The notes: generated from the letters alone by a model not told the origin. A stretch of DNA of 64,000 bases from Mucilaginibacter sp. (GCA_028288305.1 JAQBOA010000016.1:146881-210880); one strand, 5' to 3'; positions 34,572 through 44,770 are shown, counted from the first letter of the stretch. A program made the numbers and translations.

Positions 34572-37500
34572 ATGTCCAAAGTTCCTCAACTAAATTTAAA
34601 TGCAGATACCGGGAACAATGCTTTGCAGGACGTTAAAAACGATACACGTTTTCGTAAATTAATTGAAAATAGTTACGAAGGAATAATTCTTTTAGATAAA
34701 GATCTGAATATTATTTACCGAAGCCATTCTGCTAATCGTATTGGTGGATGGAATACAAATGAGGTAAAAAATACATGGATTGAATTAACACACCCTGACG
34801 ATAGAAAAGAGCAAAAATTCTTAATTAATGATATTCTGGTAAATCCGGGCAAATCCGGAACTTGTAACTTTAGGATAAAACATTTTGAGGGACATTATAT
34901 TTGGTTACAATGTATTTTTACTAATCATTTAAATGATCCCGAAATAACAGCTATTGTTTTAAACTTCAGGGATATTTCGGAAGAAAAAGAATTACAATTC
35001 AGGCAGGAGCAAATAATAAAGGAGTTAGAAGAAAGAAATGCCTTTATTGAAACTATACTGCAAAACCTTCCTATTGGTATTGCAGTGAACAGGACAGATA
35101 ATGGAAAGGTTACAGTTATAAATAAATGTTTTAGTGAAACTTATGGCTGGAGTGATGATGATTTAAGTGATGCGTCCCGTTTTTTCAAAAAGGCATATCC
35201 TGATGAAACTTATCGAAACGTTATCATGGAGAGGGTAATGGAAGATATTAAAAGTGGCGACCCTGCCAGAATGATTTGGAATAATATCACTGTGACTACC
35301 CAAACGGGTGAAAAACGGATTGTAAATTCAAAAAATATTCCATTGCCAGATCAAAACCTGATGATCTCGACGATAGTTGATGTCACAAATGAATTCAGGC
35401 AGGCAAGCGAGCTAAAACGTATTAAAACCAACTTAGAAGCCACCATAAATGGAACGCGGGATTTTATTTGGTCGGTGGATACTGATTTGCGTATTATTTC
35501 CATAAATAATGCTTGTTTGGAAATCATGAAAAATCTGGAAGGCAGAAATTTATCCGAGGGGGACTATCTGTTTTTAGATTGGGATTTTGATGAATCAAGA
35601 AAAAAGTGGAAAGGTTATTACCAAAGGGCATTAAAAGGCGAGTCGTTTAGTGTCAAAGATCAGACCCTTGATCCTGTAAAACAATACTTGGTATATACCC
35701 ATTTATCTTTTAACCCTATGTATGATGCAGACGGGAATATTTTTGGTATTGCCTGTTACTCGAAAGATATTACCGAAGAAACCCATAATTTGCATACACT
35801 CAATGCTACGAAAACAGACCTGGAAAAGATCATGAATTCGTCGCTGGATATGATTTGTACAGTTAGTGCAGAAGGATATATCTTAAAGGTAAGTGCAGCT
35901 TCCAAAGCAATTTTGGGATATTCCCCCGAAGAACTTACAGGTAAATTCCAATTTGATTTTTTGTACCCCGAAGACAGGGAAAAGTCACAGCAAATGGCCG
36001 ATGGTGTTTTGCAGGGAAATAATGCAATCAATTTCGAAAATCGTTATGTACGCAAAGATGGTTCATTGGTTAATCTATTATGGTCAGCAACCTGGAATCC
36101 TAAAGATCAACTCAGGTATGGCATAGCTAGAGATATCACGGAAAAGAAAAAAAATGAAATCGCGCTCATTGAATCTGAAAAAAAATATAAATTCCTGTTT
36201 GAAAACAATCCGCTTCCACTGATTATATGGGATTTTGAAACATTTAGAATTATTGACTGCAATAAAGAAGCAGAGATCAAATACGGTTACACAAAGGAAG
36301 AATTTTTAAAGCTAACTACAAAAGATTTACGTCCGCCTGAAGACATTACGCTTCTTGAAGCAGTAACCAAAACAGAAGAAACGTATGGAACAATTCATAA
36401 AGGAGTATGGAGGCATAAGAAAAAGAACGGAGAAGTAATTTTCGTAAATATTACCGGGCTTTTAATGAATTATAATGGTAAAAGAGTATCACTTTCTTTA
36501 TCAGAGGATATAACCGAAAGCCGGTATTACTATGAACTGGATATACTTGAAAAAAACATTTTTGAAATGTATTCGGCGGGAAATAAAAGTTTAAAGGAGG
36601 TAATTGAAATTTATTTGCGGGGAATGGAAGAGTTGCACCCTGGAATGCTTTGCTCGCTGCAGGAATTAAGAGGTAAGAGATTGTATAACCTTGCTTCACC
36701 AAGCCTGCCCAATAGTTTTTTAGAAATATTTGAAGGCGTCGAAATCGGAGATAACGTGGGCTCGGCAGGTACAGCAGCATTTTTAAAACAAAAAGTTATA
36801 GTAACCGATGTACTCAATAATCAACAATGGGATGATTATAAAGAAATTGCGCAAGTAAATCAACTGAAAGCCTGCTTGTCGCAGCCTATTTTTGATGGTA
36901 AAGGCAATGTGATGGCTACCTTTACAAGTTATTTCAGAGAAGTCAAAGTCCCATCTAAATCTGAAGAAAACACTATACAGCGAGCTGTTCATTTACTTCA
37001 GATAATTTTAGAAAGCTATCAACAAAAAATTGCTTTGCAATTAAGCAATGAAAGATTTGAATTTGTTACCGAAGCTACCTCTGACATTATTTGGGATTGG
37101 AATTTAGAAACCAATGGTGTTTATTATTCCAGCAACATGAATAAATTATTTGGTCATCGTACTGGCGTTAGTTACGACAACCTTTCTTTTTTTTATGAGC
37201 ACCTGCATCCTGCTGACAGGGACAGAGTTGTATTATTTCCCCAACAGGTTAAATATGGTACCATGGTAAACTGGACACAGGAATATCGTTTTAAAAAAAC
37301 GGATGGGAGATATGCTTTTGTACTTGATAAGGGCTTAGTAATAAGAAATGAAAATGGACTGGGCGTAAGAATGGTTGGCGCCATGCAGGATGTCACAAAA
37401 CAAAAGTTAGAAGAACGCCGTCTTAAATTACTTGAATCAGTAGTTACAAACACTAGAGATTCTATTCTTATTACTGAAGCTGAACCCTTGGACTTTCACG

Positions 37501-40109
37501 GACCACAAATTTTATATGTTAACCAAGCATTTACAAAAATGACTGGTTACACGGCCGAAGAAGTTATGGGAAAGACACCCCGGATTTTACAAGGCCCCAA
37601 AACTGATAAGGAGGAATTAAAACGTTTAAAGGAATGCTTACAGCAATGGCAGCCATGTGAAATTACGGTTATCAATTATAAAAAAAATGGCGATGAATTT
37701 TGGATAAATTTTTCTGTTGTTCCAGTTGCTGATGAAACAGGATGGTATACCCATTGGATAGCTATTGAAAAGGACGTAACAGACAGCAAAAACGTAGAAT
37801 TACAAAATGCCTTACTTACTGAAATCAGCCAGGTATTTGCCAAAAACATCGGATTAAAAGAAAGCTTGCATAAATCTTTACAAAAGTTGGTTGAGTGCGG
37901 CAATTTCAGTCTTGCGGAATTTTGGCTGGTAGATAATTATAAAAATGAATTAATCCCTGAGGCTCAATACTATAAAAACGAAAAATTAAAAGGATTTGCT
38001 AGTGAAACCATGAAAATTAAAGGTTTAGCAAAAGGAAAGGGCTTCCCGGGTATAACCTGGGAAACTAGAGATATACAATACTGGAACTACAAAGCCAATC
38101 ATAAAAATGTAAGACGATTTAAGGAAACAACGGATGCCGGTATTAAAAGAGCTTATTCATTGCCGTTGTTTTACAATGAAGAGGTTATTGGCACTTTGGC
38201 GCTTTTAATGGAGCAGGATGAAATACCAGACCTTGGCCTTTCTACTGTCTTTGAAAATTTCAGCAAAAGGTTAGGAGCTGAAATTAGGCGTAAACAACTG
38301 GAAGAAGAACTAAATCAAGTATTTCTTTTTACACCGGATATTTTATGTATCGCCAGTACTGACGGGCATTTTATTAAGGTCAATCCGGCGATGAGTATTT
38401 TGCTTGAATATGATGAAATAGAATTACTAACCAGACCACACATAGAATTTGTTCATCCCAGAGACAAAAAAAATACATTAACTCAATTACAAGATCTTAT
38501 TGACGGTCACACCGGCGACTCAACACATTATCTTGAGAACCGTTATATAACAAAGTCCGGAAAAGTAAAATGGCTGGCATGGACAATAACAACTGCTTCT
38601 GAAAAAGGGGTATTGTTTTGCTCTGCAAAAGATGTTACTGGAAAAAAGGAAGTTGAGGAATTGCTTAATAAAGCTACCAGCCTGGCCCGTATAGGCGCTT
38701 GGGAAGCAGACATGGATAAAGGGCTTGTATATTGGTCGCCAATAACAAAAGAAATTTATGAAACTGAACCGGGATTTAATCCTGATTTAGATGACACAAC
38801 GAATTTTTATAAAGAAGGAACAGACAGGGAGACGATCGTTAAAATAGTATCCGACGCCATTAAAACTGGAACTCCTGGCGATATTGAACTGCAGATTGTT
38901 ACCGCAAAAGGAAATATAAAATGGGTAAGGACTATTATTGAAGCAGAATTTGCAGATGGAAAATGTTCGAGGTTGTTTGGAAGTTTCCAGGATATTGATG
39001 CCAGAAAAAGAGCAGAAATTGCATTGGAAGAGTCACTTATCGAAAAAAAGGATATACTGGAAAGTATAGAAGACGCTTTTTTTGCAGTTGATAAAAACTG
39101 TTTGGTTACTTATTGGAACAAAATGGCGGCAAAGCTTTTGGGAAAGCCGGCTAATCAAATGCTAAACCAAAATTTATGGGAAGTGTTTTCAAATTTAATT
39201 GAGTCGGTATCGTACAAAAAATTTCAACAGGCCATTGAAACCAACCAGGCAGTTCATTTTGAAGACTATTATCTGCCATCAGATACCTGGTTAGAAATAA
39301 GTTGCTACCCTTCAAAAAATGGGTTATCCGTTTATTTTAAAGATATTACAGACCGAAAAGCTTCTGAGAACAATTTGAAGAAATTAAACGAAGCTCTTCA
39401 AAATCATACGAAAGAACTGGCTATGTCAAATGCTGAGCTTGAACAGTTTGCTTATGTGGCTTCGCATGACCTGCAGGAGCCCCTTAGAATGGTTACCAGT
39501 TTTTTAACCCAGTTAGAGAGAAAATATGGGGAAGTTATTGATGATAAAGGAAAACAATACATACATTTTGCGGTAGATGGCGCAAAAAGAATGAGGCAAA
39601 TCATTCTGGACCTTCTGGAGTTTTCAAGAGTAGGCAGAACTGATGATGACCTTATAGAAGTAGATTTAAATAAATTAATTGTTGATATAAACACTTTGTT
39701 TAAGAAACGTATCCAGGATGAAAGGGCCACCGTTATATTTAATGACCTTCCTACTATTCAAACCTTTAAAACCCCTATCAGGCAGGTATTACAAAATTTA
39801 ATAAGTAATAGTCTTAAATATCATAAAAAGGGAGTCCCCCCGGTTATTCATATTTCTTGTGAAGAAACTGATCTTCTATTAACAATTTCAGTAAAAGATA
39901 ATGGGATAGGCATAAACAAAGATTATTTTGATAAGATATTTATAATTTTTCAAAGATTACATAACAAGGACGAATATTCGGGTACCGGCATGGGTTTAGC
40001 AATTACAAAAAAAATAATTGAGAACTTAGGAGGAACGATATGGCTTACATCTGATGAAGGACAGGGTACCATTTTTAGCTTCACAATTTTAAAAAAAATT
40101 AAAGTATGA
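34572..40109 (+). CDS. Giant multi-PAS/GAF sensor histidine kinase
   Basis: A 1845-residue soluble kinase, with no signal peptide or membrane helix visible. I count about ten PAS domains (near residues 25-145, 150-275, 290-405, 415-530, 540-660, 835-955, 960-1085, 1255-1370, 1380-1490 and 1495-1605) and two GAF domains (about 665-825 and 1090-1250). A HisKA domain follows with the phospho-His in YVASHDLQEPLRM near 1631, then a HATPase with DNGIGI and GTGMGLAI. The PAS near 960-1085 has a LOV-like spacer GKTPRILQGPKTD but lacks the photoactive cysteine. The stop overlaps the response regulator start by four bases, so the two are a coupled pair. Confidence 0.92.
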   Translation: MSKVPQLNLNADTGNNALQDVKNDTRFRKLIENSYEGIILLDKDLNIIYRSHSANRIGGWNTNEVKNTWIELTHPDDRKEQKFLINDILVNPGKSGTCNFRIKHFEGHYIWLQCIFTNHLNDPEITAIVLNFRDISEEKELQFRQEQIIKELEERNAFIETILQNLPIGIAVNRTDNGKVTVINKCFSETYGWSDDDLSDASRFFKKAYPDETYRNVIMERVMEDIKSGDPARMIWNNITVTTQTGEKRIVNSKNIPLPDQNLMISTIVDVTNEFRQASELKRIKTNLEATINGTRDFIWSVDTDLRIISINNACLEIMKNLEGRNLSEGDYLFLDWDFDESRKKWKGYYQRALKGESFSVKDQTLDPVKQYLVYTHLSFNPMYDADGNIFGIACYSKDITEETHNLHTLNATKTDLEKIMNSSLDMICTVSAEGYILKVSAASKAILGYSPEELTGKFQFDFLYPEDREKSQQMADGVLQGNNAINFENRYVRKDGSLVNLLWSATWNPKDQLRYGIARDITEKKKNEIALIESEKKYKFLFENNPLPLIIWDFETFRIIDCNKEAEIKYGYTKEEFLKLTTKDLRPPEDITLLEAVTKTEETYGTIHKGVWRHKKKNGEVIFVNITGLLMNYNGKRVSLSLSEDITESRYYYELDILEKNIFEMYSAGNKSLKEVIEIYLRGMEELHPGMLCSLQELRGKRLYNLASPSLPNSFLEIFEGVEIGDNVGSAGTAAFLKQKVIVTDVLNNQQWDDYKEIAQVNQLKACLSQPIFDGKGNVMATFTSYFREVKVPSKSEENTIQRAVHLLQIILESYQQKIALQLSNERFEFVTEATSDIIWDWNLETNGVYYSSNMNKLFGHRTGVSYDNLSFFYEHLHPADRDRVVLFPQQVKYGTMVNWTQEYRFKKTDGRYAFVLDKGLVIRNENGLGVRMVGAMQDVTKQKLEERRLKLLESVVTNTRDSILITEAEPLDFHGPQILYVNQAFTKMTGYTAEEVMGKTPRILQGPKTDKEELKRLKECLQQWQPCEITVINYKKNGDEFWINFSVVPVADETGWYTHWIAIEKDVTDSKNVELQNALLTEISQVFAKNIGLKESLHKSLQKLVECGNFSLAEFWLVDNYKNELIPEAQYYKNEKLKGFASETMKIKGLAKGKGFPGITWETRDIQYWNYKANHKNVRRFKETTDAGIKRAYSLPLFYNEEVIGTLALLMEQDEIPDLGLSTVFENFSKRLGAEIRRKQLEEELNQVFLFTPDILCIASTDGHFIKVNPAMSILLEYDEIELLTRPHIEFVHPRDKKNTLTQLQDLIDGHTGDSTHYLENRYITKSGKVKWLAWTITTASEKGVLFCSAKDVTGKKEVEELLNKATSLARIGAWEADMDKGLVYWSPITKEIYETEPGFNPDLDDTTNFYKEGTDRETIVKIVSDAIKTGTPGDIELQIVTAKGNIKWVRTIIEAEFADGKCSRLFGSFQDIDARKRAEIALEESLIEKKDILESIEDAFFAVDKNCLVTYWNKMAAKLLGKPANQMLNQNLWEVFSNLIESVSYKKFQQAIETNQAVHFEDYYLPSDTWLEISCYPSKNGLSVYFKDITDRKASENNLKKLNEALQNHTKELAMSNAELEQFAYVASHDLQEPLRMVTSFLTQLERKYGEVIDDKGKQYIHFAVDGAKRMRQIILDLLEFSRVGRTDDDLIEVDLNKLIVDINTLFKKRIQDERATVIFNDLPTIQTFKTPIRQVLQNLISNSLKYHKKGVPPVIHISCEETDLLLTISVKDNGIGINKDYFDKIFIIFQRLHNKDEYSGTGMGLAITKKIIENLGGTIWLTSDEGQGTIFSFTILKKIKV

Positions 40110-40528
40110 AATTGATAAAAATCCTCTTAATCGAAGATAATGAAGGAGATATATTACTGACAAGAGAGGCGCTCCAAGATAGTAAAATTACAAATACTGT
40201 AAACGTTATTAGAGATGGAGAAGCTGCAATTGCTTTTTTTTCGAATTTCGTAAACAAAGATGAACTTCCTGATCTTATTTTATTGGATATTAATTTGCCA
40301 AAGAAAAGTGGCCATGAAGTATTAGTTTATCTAAAGAATAGTGAAAAATACAAGCATATTCCGGTGATAATACTTACCACATCATCCTCGGAAAGAGACA
40401 TAACACTTTCCTATAAAAACTATGCAAATTGTTTTATAACAAAGCCTATGGATGTTACTGAGTTTATTGATGTAATTATTAAAATCGAAGAATTCTGGTT
40501 TAATATTGTAACTATTGGCAAAAGATAA
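40106..40528 (+). CDS. Single-domain response regulator (Rcp1-like)
   Basis: A 140-residue receiver domain alone. LIEDNEGDILLTREAL carries the acidic pocket, LILLDINLPKKSG the phospho-Asp near residue 62, and ILTTSSSERD and FITKPMD the conserved Thr/Ser and Lys. It overlaps the giant kinase by four bases (ATGA), the arrangement of phytochrome-like kinases with their Rcp1 partners. It has no output domain, so it probably passes phosphate to another protein. Confidence 0.92.
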   Translation: MKLIKILLIEDNEGDILLTREALQDSKITNTVNVIRDGEAAIAFFSNFVNKDELPDLILLDINLPKKSGHEVLVYLKNSEKYKHIPVIILTTSSSERDITLSYKNYANCFITKPMDVTEFIDVIIKIEEFWFNIVTIGKR

Positions 40529-40531
40529 ACG

Positions 40532-41638
40532 ATGTTAACAGAAGGAAAAAAATATAAAATTTTGGTTATTGAAGATAATACTGGGGATTTTGTATTGGTT
40601 GAAGAGTTTTTATTGGAGCAATTTGAAGAAATAAATTTATTGCATGCAAAAAATTATAAGGAGGCCTTTAAAATTTTATCTGATAAAAATACTCAGTTTG
40701 ATGTTGTTTTGTTAGATCTTTCATTACCGGATAAGACGGGCGGGTCTCTCATAAATGCAATCGTTACAATTTGTGTAGATACACCTGTAATTGTTTTAAC
40801 AGGATACGATGATTTTGCATTTGGAGTAAAATCGTTGTCCTTAGGTATTTCAGATTATTTGTTAAAAGAAGAACTTACCCCATTAACACTTTATAAAAGC
40901 ATCGTTTATAGTTCCGAGCGTAAAAAAATTGTGGCTGAACTTGCAACCTCCGAAAAACGTGCCCGTAGTTTTGCCAAACAACTCAATAATGTTTTGGAAG
41001 AAGAGCGGTCAAGGATTGCCCGTGAGATTCATGATGAGCTTGGCCAACAATTTTCGGGACTTAAAATGTCATTATCTTCGTTAAAAAAACTTAATGTTTC
41101 TGAAAGTGCCAGGGAAGAAATAATAGATAATATGATAAACGAGGTTAACATCAGCATTCAATCCTTAAGGCAAATAGCAAATGAGTTACGGCCCGTTATA
41201 ATTGATAAACTTGGACTATTTGCTGCAATTGAATGGCTTGTTAGCGGTTTTGAAAAAAAAACCGGCATGATGTGCGAAATTTATATTAACGTTCAGCAGA
41301 TTTCACTTGATAAAACTCAAGAGATAAATATTTTTCGTATTTGTCAGGAGGCAATTACAAATATCGCCAGGCATGCCGAAGCCACCAAAGTTAATATAGA
41401 GATAGATGAAATTGGTAATCAATTAATCATAAAAATAACGGATAACGGTAAAGGCATCAACACTGACGGAATAAAAAATTCATTATCAATGGGTTTACTT
41501 AATATGAATGAACGGGCGAATTTTATTGGTGCAAAATTGAATATTATAAGTGTGACGAATATCGGGACAACAATTGAACTTAGTGTAGATATTAATGAAA
41601 AGAAAAATACTAATAGCCGACGATCATTCAGCAATTAG
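40532..41638 (+). CDS. Response regulator receiver fused to HisKA_3 histidine kinase
   Basis: A 368-residue hybrid. Residues 1-130 are a receiver with VVLLDLSLPDKTGG. From about 150 there is a NarX/DesK-type HisKA_3 dimerisation region with EEERSRIAREIHDELGQQFS (phospho-His), then a HATPase with ITNIARHAEAT and ITDNGKGI. It lies three bases after the Rcp1-like regulator. Its receiver is strikingly similar to that of 42639-43658. The next regulator gene overlaps its end by 44 bases, which suggests that this kinase phosphorylates that NarL-type protein. Confidence 0.9.
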   Translation: MLTEGKKYKILVIEDNTGDFVLVEEFLLEQFEEINLLHAKNYKEAFKILSDKNTQFDVVLLDLSLPDKTGGSLINAIVTICVDTPVIVLTGYDDFAFGVKSLSLGISDYLLKEELTPLTLYKSIVYSSERKKIVAELATSEKRARSFAKQLNNVLEEERSRIAREIHDELGQQFSGLKMSLSSLKKLNVSESAREEIIDNMINEVNISIQSLRQIANELRPVIIDKLGLFAAIEWLVSGFEKKTGMMCEIYINVQQISLDKTQEINIFRICQEAITNIARHAEATKVNIEIDEIGNQLIIKITDNGKGINTDGIKNSLSMGLLNMNERANFIGAKLNIISVTNIGTTIELSVDINEKKNTNSRRSFSN

Positions 41639-42227
41639 GATAGGCGTTAAACAGATTTGTGCAAACGAATTTCCTGCAATGCAATTTGCTGAGGCCGTTA
41701 ATTATGCCCAGGTTTTTCAAAAGCTAAAGGAAACTGATTGGGATATTTTAATACTTGATGTTGATTTACCAGGCAGGAATGGTTTGGATATTTTAAAGCA
41801 GATTAAAACAGATAAAATAAAGGTGCCCGTTTTAATGTTCAGTTTTCATATAGAAGAACAAATTGCTTTAAGGGCGCTTAAAATTGGTGCGGCGGGTTAT
41901 CTTTCAAAAGATGCCGCAGATATGGAACTAATTAAGGCTATTAATCAAATTTTGAAAGGCAAAAAATATGTTTCAGAAAGTATTTCAGAAAAATTGCTTT
42001 CACTCTATGAAAAAGATACCGAAAAGGAACCCCATGAACTTTTATCAGATAGAGAATATCAAACGTTGTTATTAATTGCATCAGGGAAAACAGTAAGTGA
42101 AATTGCTGAAATACTTTATCTTAGTAAGCCCACTATAAGTACTTATAGGGCACGTATACTTGAGAAAATGAAAATGAAAAATAATGCCGAGCTTACTACC
42201 TACGCAATTGGTCAAAAACTCCTTTAA
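41595..42227 (+). CDS. NarL/FixJ-family response regulator
   Basis: A 210-residue DNA-binding regulator. The receiver has ILIADDHSAIRIGVKQ and LDVDLPGRNG (phospho-Asp), and the C-terminal LuxR-type helix-turn-helix reads LLIASGKTVSEIAEILYLSKPT. It begins inside the kinase gene by 44 bases. It is the only DNA-binding protein of this signalling island, so it is the likely output of the relay. Its targets are not identified. Confidence 0.92.
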   Translation: MKRKILIADDHSAIRIGVKQICANEFPAMQFAEAVNYAQVFQKLKETDWDILILDVDLPGRNGLDILKQIKTDKIKVPVLMFSFHIEEQIALRALKIGAAGYLSKDAADMELIKAINQILKGKKYVSESISEKLLSLYEKDTEKEPHELLSDREYQTLLLIASGKTVSEIAEILYLSKPTISTYRARILEKMKMKNNAELTTYAIGQKLL

Positions 42228-42282
42228 TGTCGACTAAATAACTACAAGATAATCATATATTCTACTATAAGTTCTATAAGAC

Positions 42283-42311
42283 TTAATTAACAACTTTGTG
42301 TTGTTAATTAA
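42283..42311. promoter_or_regulatory. Perfect 12-bp inverted repeat before the small Cys-rich gene
   Basis: TTAATTAACAAC (42283-42294) pairs perfectly with GTTGTTAATTAA (42300-42311) around the five-base loop TTTGT. It ends five bases before the ATG at 42317. It could be a regulator binding site, an RNA hairpin that controls translation of that gene, or a weak terminator of the regulator operon. Confidence 0.55.
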
Positions 42312-42316
42312 AAGTC

Positions 42317-42547
42317 ATGAACCTTTCTCTTCCTTTTTTTCATTTGTATTGTGTAAACAATAAGTGCAATGTTTCAATTTACAATCACTCGGGTGATTTT
42401 GAAATGCCTTTCACTGAAGAAAACCTGGTTGAGGTACATTTTTGCTCTTGCTGTCAAAAACAATTGGTTTCTGCTATAGATGTGGAAATTGAAGAGCTGG
42501 TAACTTCCACTGATGTAAAATTATGGTATAAGCTAAATTATAATTAA
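42317..42547 (+). CDS. Small cysteine-containing hypothetical protein, 76 residues
   Basis: Begins MNLSLPFFHLYCVNNKC and contains CVNNKC and, near residue 50, HFCSCCQKQL, so it has two cysteine groups that could bind a metal such as zinc. No family is recognised. It lies between two regulator genes and directly after a perfect inverted repeat. The spacing and codon usage suggest a real gene, but a spurious frame cannot be excluded. Confidence 0.5.
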   Translation: MNLSLPFFHLYCVNNKCNVSIYNHSGDFEMPFTEENLVEVHFCSCCQKQLVSAIDVEIEELVTSTDVKLWYKLNYN

Positions 42548-42638
42548 TTAATATACAAGACTGACAACTTAAATACTGACTATAATACCTCTATAATAAT
42601 AACCGGCCACTTAAATAAAATTTAATTAATAACGCTAA

Positions 42639-43658
42639 ATGTTAACCGATAACAGGCCATATAATATTTTAGTTATTGAAGACAACCCCGGGGACTTTGT
42701 CTTGATTGAAGATTTTTTATTGGAGCAAAACAAATCTTTAAAAATTTTACACGCAAAAAACTTCAAGTCAGCAAAAGAAATTTTAACTCTTCAAACCAGG
42801 TTAGTTGATGTGGTTTTATTAGACCTGTCACTTCCAGATAAAACTGGTGAAGCTCTGATTGTAGAAATCGTTGCATTGTGCGCAGCCATTCCAGCTATTG
42901 TTTTAACAGGATATACTGATGTCGCATTTGGAGCAAGATCTCTTGCTCTTGGTGTTTCTGATTATATATTGAAAGACGATTTAACATCAACTATCTTATA
43001 TAAAAGTATTATTTACAGTTTAGAACGGAAAAGAATAACCTGGGCACTGGAAGAGTCTGAGAAAAGATACAGTGAATTATTCCATTTAAGTCCGCTTCCG
43101 ATTTTTGTTTTTGACATAGAGACATTAAGATTTCTTAATGTTAATAAATCAGCCATCCAGCATTACGGGTATAGCAGGGAAGAATTTTTAGGAATGACGA
43201 TCAGAGACATCAGGCCGGTTGAGGATATTTCTGACGCGGAAGAGGCATTAATTACTTCTCAATATAAAAATCAATTTATATTAAAAGGTAATTATAGGAA
43301 TAAAACAAAAAATGGGAAAATTATACAGGTAGAAATTCAATGTAATACAATTAATTATAAAGGAAGAAAGGCAAGAGTAATCCTTGTAATAGATATTACA
43401 GAAAGATTGAATTATATAAATGCTATTGAAGCACAAAATGAAAAACTACATCAAATATCCTGGATACAATCACATATGGTTAGGGCTCCGCTCGCAAGAA
43501 TACTAGGAATTATTCCTATATTAAAAGAGGCCAGGGAGAATGAATCTGATATTAGAAAGTTACTGAATTATCTCGAAGTATCAGCTAATGAGTTAGACCG
43601 TGTCATCAAAGAGATTTCAGATAAAGTGGATGTTCCTGAAGATTTTGTTTTACCCTAA
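42639..43658 (+). CDS. Receiver-PAS protein with an orphan dimerisation/phosphotransfer helix
   Basis: A 339-residue protein. Residues 1-130 are a receiver nearly parallel to that of 40532-41638 (shared LVIEDN.GDFVL, LLDLSLPDKTG, IVLTGY.D.AFG). A PAS domain follows at about 145-265 (FHLSPLPIFVFDIETLRFLN). The C-terminal helix SHMVRAPLARILGI resembles the HisKA H-box with its histidine, but no HATPase domain follows. It may be a phosphotransfer or dimerising output protein for the nearby kinases. Confidence 0.87.
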   Translation: MLTDNRPYNILVIEDNPGDFVLIEDFLLEQNKSLKILHAKNFKSAKEILTLQTRLVDVVLLDLSLPDKTGEALIVEIVALCAAIPAIVLTGYTDVAFGARSLALGVSDYILKDDLTSTILYKSIIYSLERKRITWALEESEKRYSELFHLSPLPIFVFDIETLRFLNVNKSAIQHYGYSREEFLGMTIRDIRPVEDISDAEEALITSQYKNQFILKGNYRNKTKNGKIIQVEIQCNTINYKGRKARVILVIDITERLNYINAIEAQNEKLHQISWIQSHMVRAPLARILGIIPILKEARENESDIRKLLNYLEVSANELDRVIKEISDKVDVPEDFVLP

Positions 43659-43696
43659 GGCATAAACATTTCTTGCAATAAGCCATCTATACTTTT

Positions 43697-44746
43697 TTAC
43701 ATCACTTTAACCGAAACCTTATCACTTTTTTCCTCTAACCATCCAATAGGAACAATACAGTTCTCCTCAATCCCATTATTTCTTAAAATATATTCAAAAT
43801 TTTCAACATCGTCAGTTTTTACTGCTATTAATAATCCACCGCTCGTTTGCGGGTCGGCAAGGATTTGTTTCTGTATTTCTGTAACCGGCCCTATTTTATG
43901 TCCATAACTGGCCCAATTGCGGATGGTACCACCCGGAATGCAGCCTTGTTCAACGTATTCATTAATACTATCAATTTTAGGTACTTTATCAAATTCAATC
44001 ACGGCCTGTAGGTTACTGCCTTCGCACATTTCGGCCAGGTGACCAAGCAGGCCAAAGCCTGTAACATCGGTCATTGCCTTAACTTGTGGCAGGTGACCCA
44101 GCACTTCCCCAATCTTGTTAAGTTTACACATACTTTGCAATGCAACTACGGCGTGTTCAGGTTTTAAAATGCCTTTTTTTTGGGCAGTGCTTAATATGCC
44201 TACACCTAAAGCTTTGGTAAGATAAAGCTGACAACCGGCAGTTGCAGTTGAGTTTTGTTTGAGGTTGTTAATGGCTACAATACCGTTAACTGCCAGCCCA
44301 AAAACAGGTTCGGGGCAATCAATACTATGGCCGCCTGCTAAAGTAATGCCTGCTTCTGCACAAACGGAACGTGAACCTTCCAAAACCATTTGTGCTGCTT
44401 CGGCAGGAATTTTATCAATTGGCCAGCCTAATATAGCAATAGCCAAAACAGGCTTCCCTCCCATCGCATAAACATCGCTAATGGCGTTTGCTGAAGCTAT
44501 ACGGCCAAAATCATAAGCATCATCCACAATTGGCATAAAAAAATCGGTAGTTGAAATCAGGGCAGTTCCATTACCCATATCAAGCACAGCAGCGTCATCG
44601 CTGGTTTCATTACCCACCAGTAAACGGTCATCAGGCACTTGTTTTACCTGGCTATGTAAAATTTTTTCAAGTATAGACGGACTGATTTTGCAGCCGCAAC
44701 CGGCACCATGAGAGTATTGCGTAAGTTTTATTTTTTCTAAATCCAT
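43697..44746 (-). CDS. selD: Selenide, water dikinase
   Basis: A 349-residue enzyme that makes selenophosphate from selenide and ATP. The N-terminal catalytic block HGAGCGCKISPSILEKIL has Cys17, the position that is Cys or Sec in the family, so this is the Cys form. DDAAVLDMGNGTALISTTDFF and TDVTGFGLLGHLAEM are further family blocks. Length is normal. mnmH is upstream on the same strand 24 bases away, so the two are probably cotranscribed. Confidence 0.95.
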   Translation of the reverse strand: MDLEKIKLTQYSHGAGCGCKISPSILEKILHSQVKQVPDDRLLVGNETSDDAAVLDMGNGTALISTTDFFMPIVDDAYDFGRIASANAISDVYAMGGKPVLAIAILGWPIDKIPAEAAQMVLEGSRSVCAEAGITLAGGHSIDCPEPVFGLAVNGIVAINNLKQNSTATAGCQLYLTKALGVGILSTAQKKGILKPEHAVVALQSMCKLNKIGEVLGHLPQVKAMTDVTGFGLLGHLAEMCEGSNLQAVIEFDKVPKIDSINEYVEQGCIPGGTIRNWASYGHKIGPVTEIQKQILADPQTSGGLLIAVKTDDVENFEYILRNNGIEENCIVPIGWLEEKSDKVSVKVM

Positions 44747-44770
44747 TTTCTAATTATTCGGCAGTCAGTG

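Noticed and set aside
37440..37800. LOV blue-light photoreceptor domain in the giant kinase
   Set aside because: The spacer resembles LOV, but the photoactive cysteine is replaced (GKTPRILQ), so classical LOV photochemistry is not expected.
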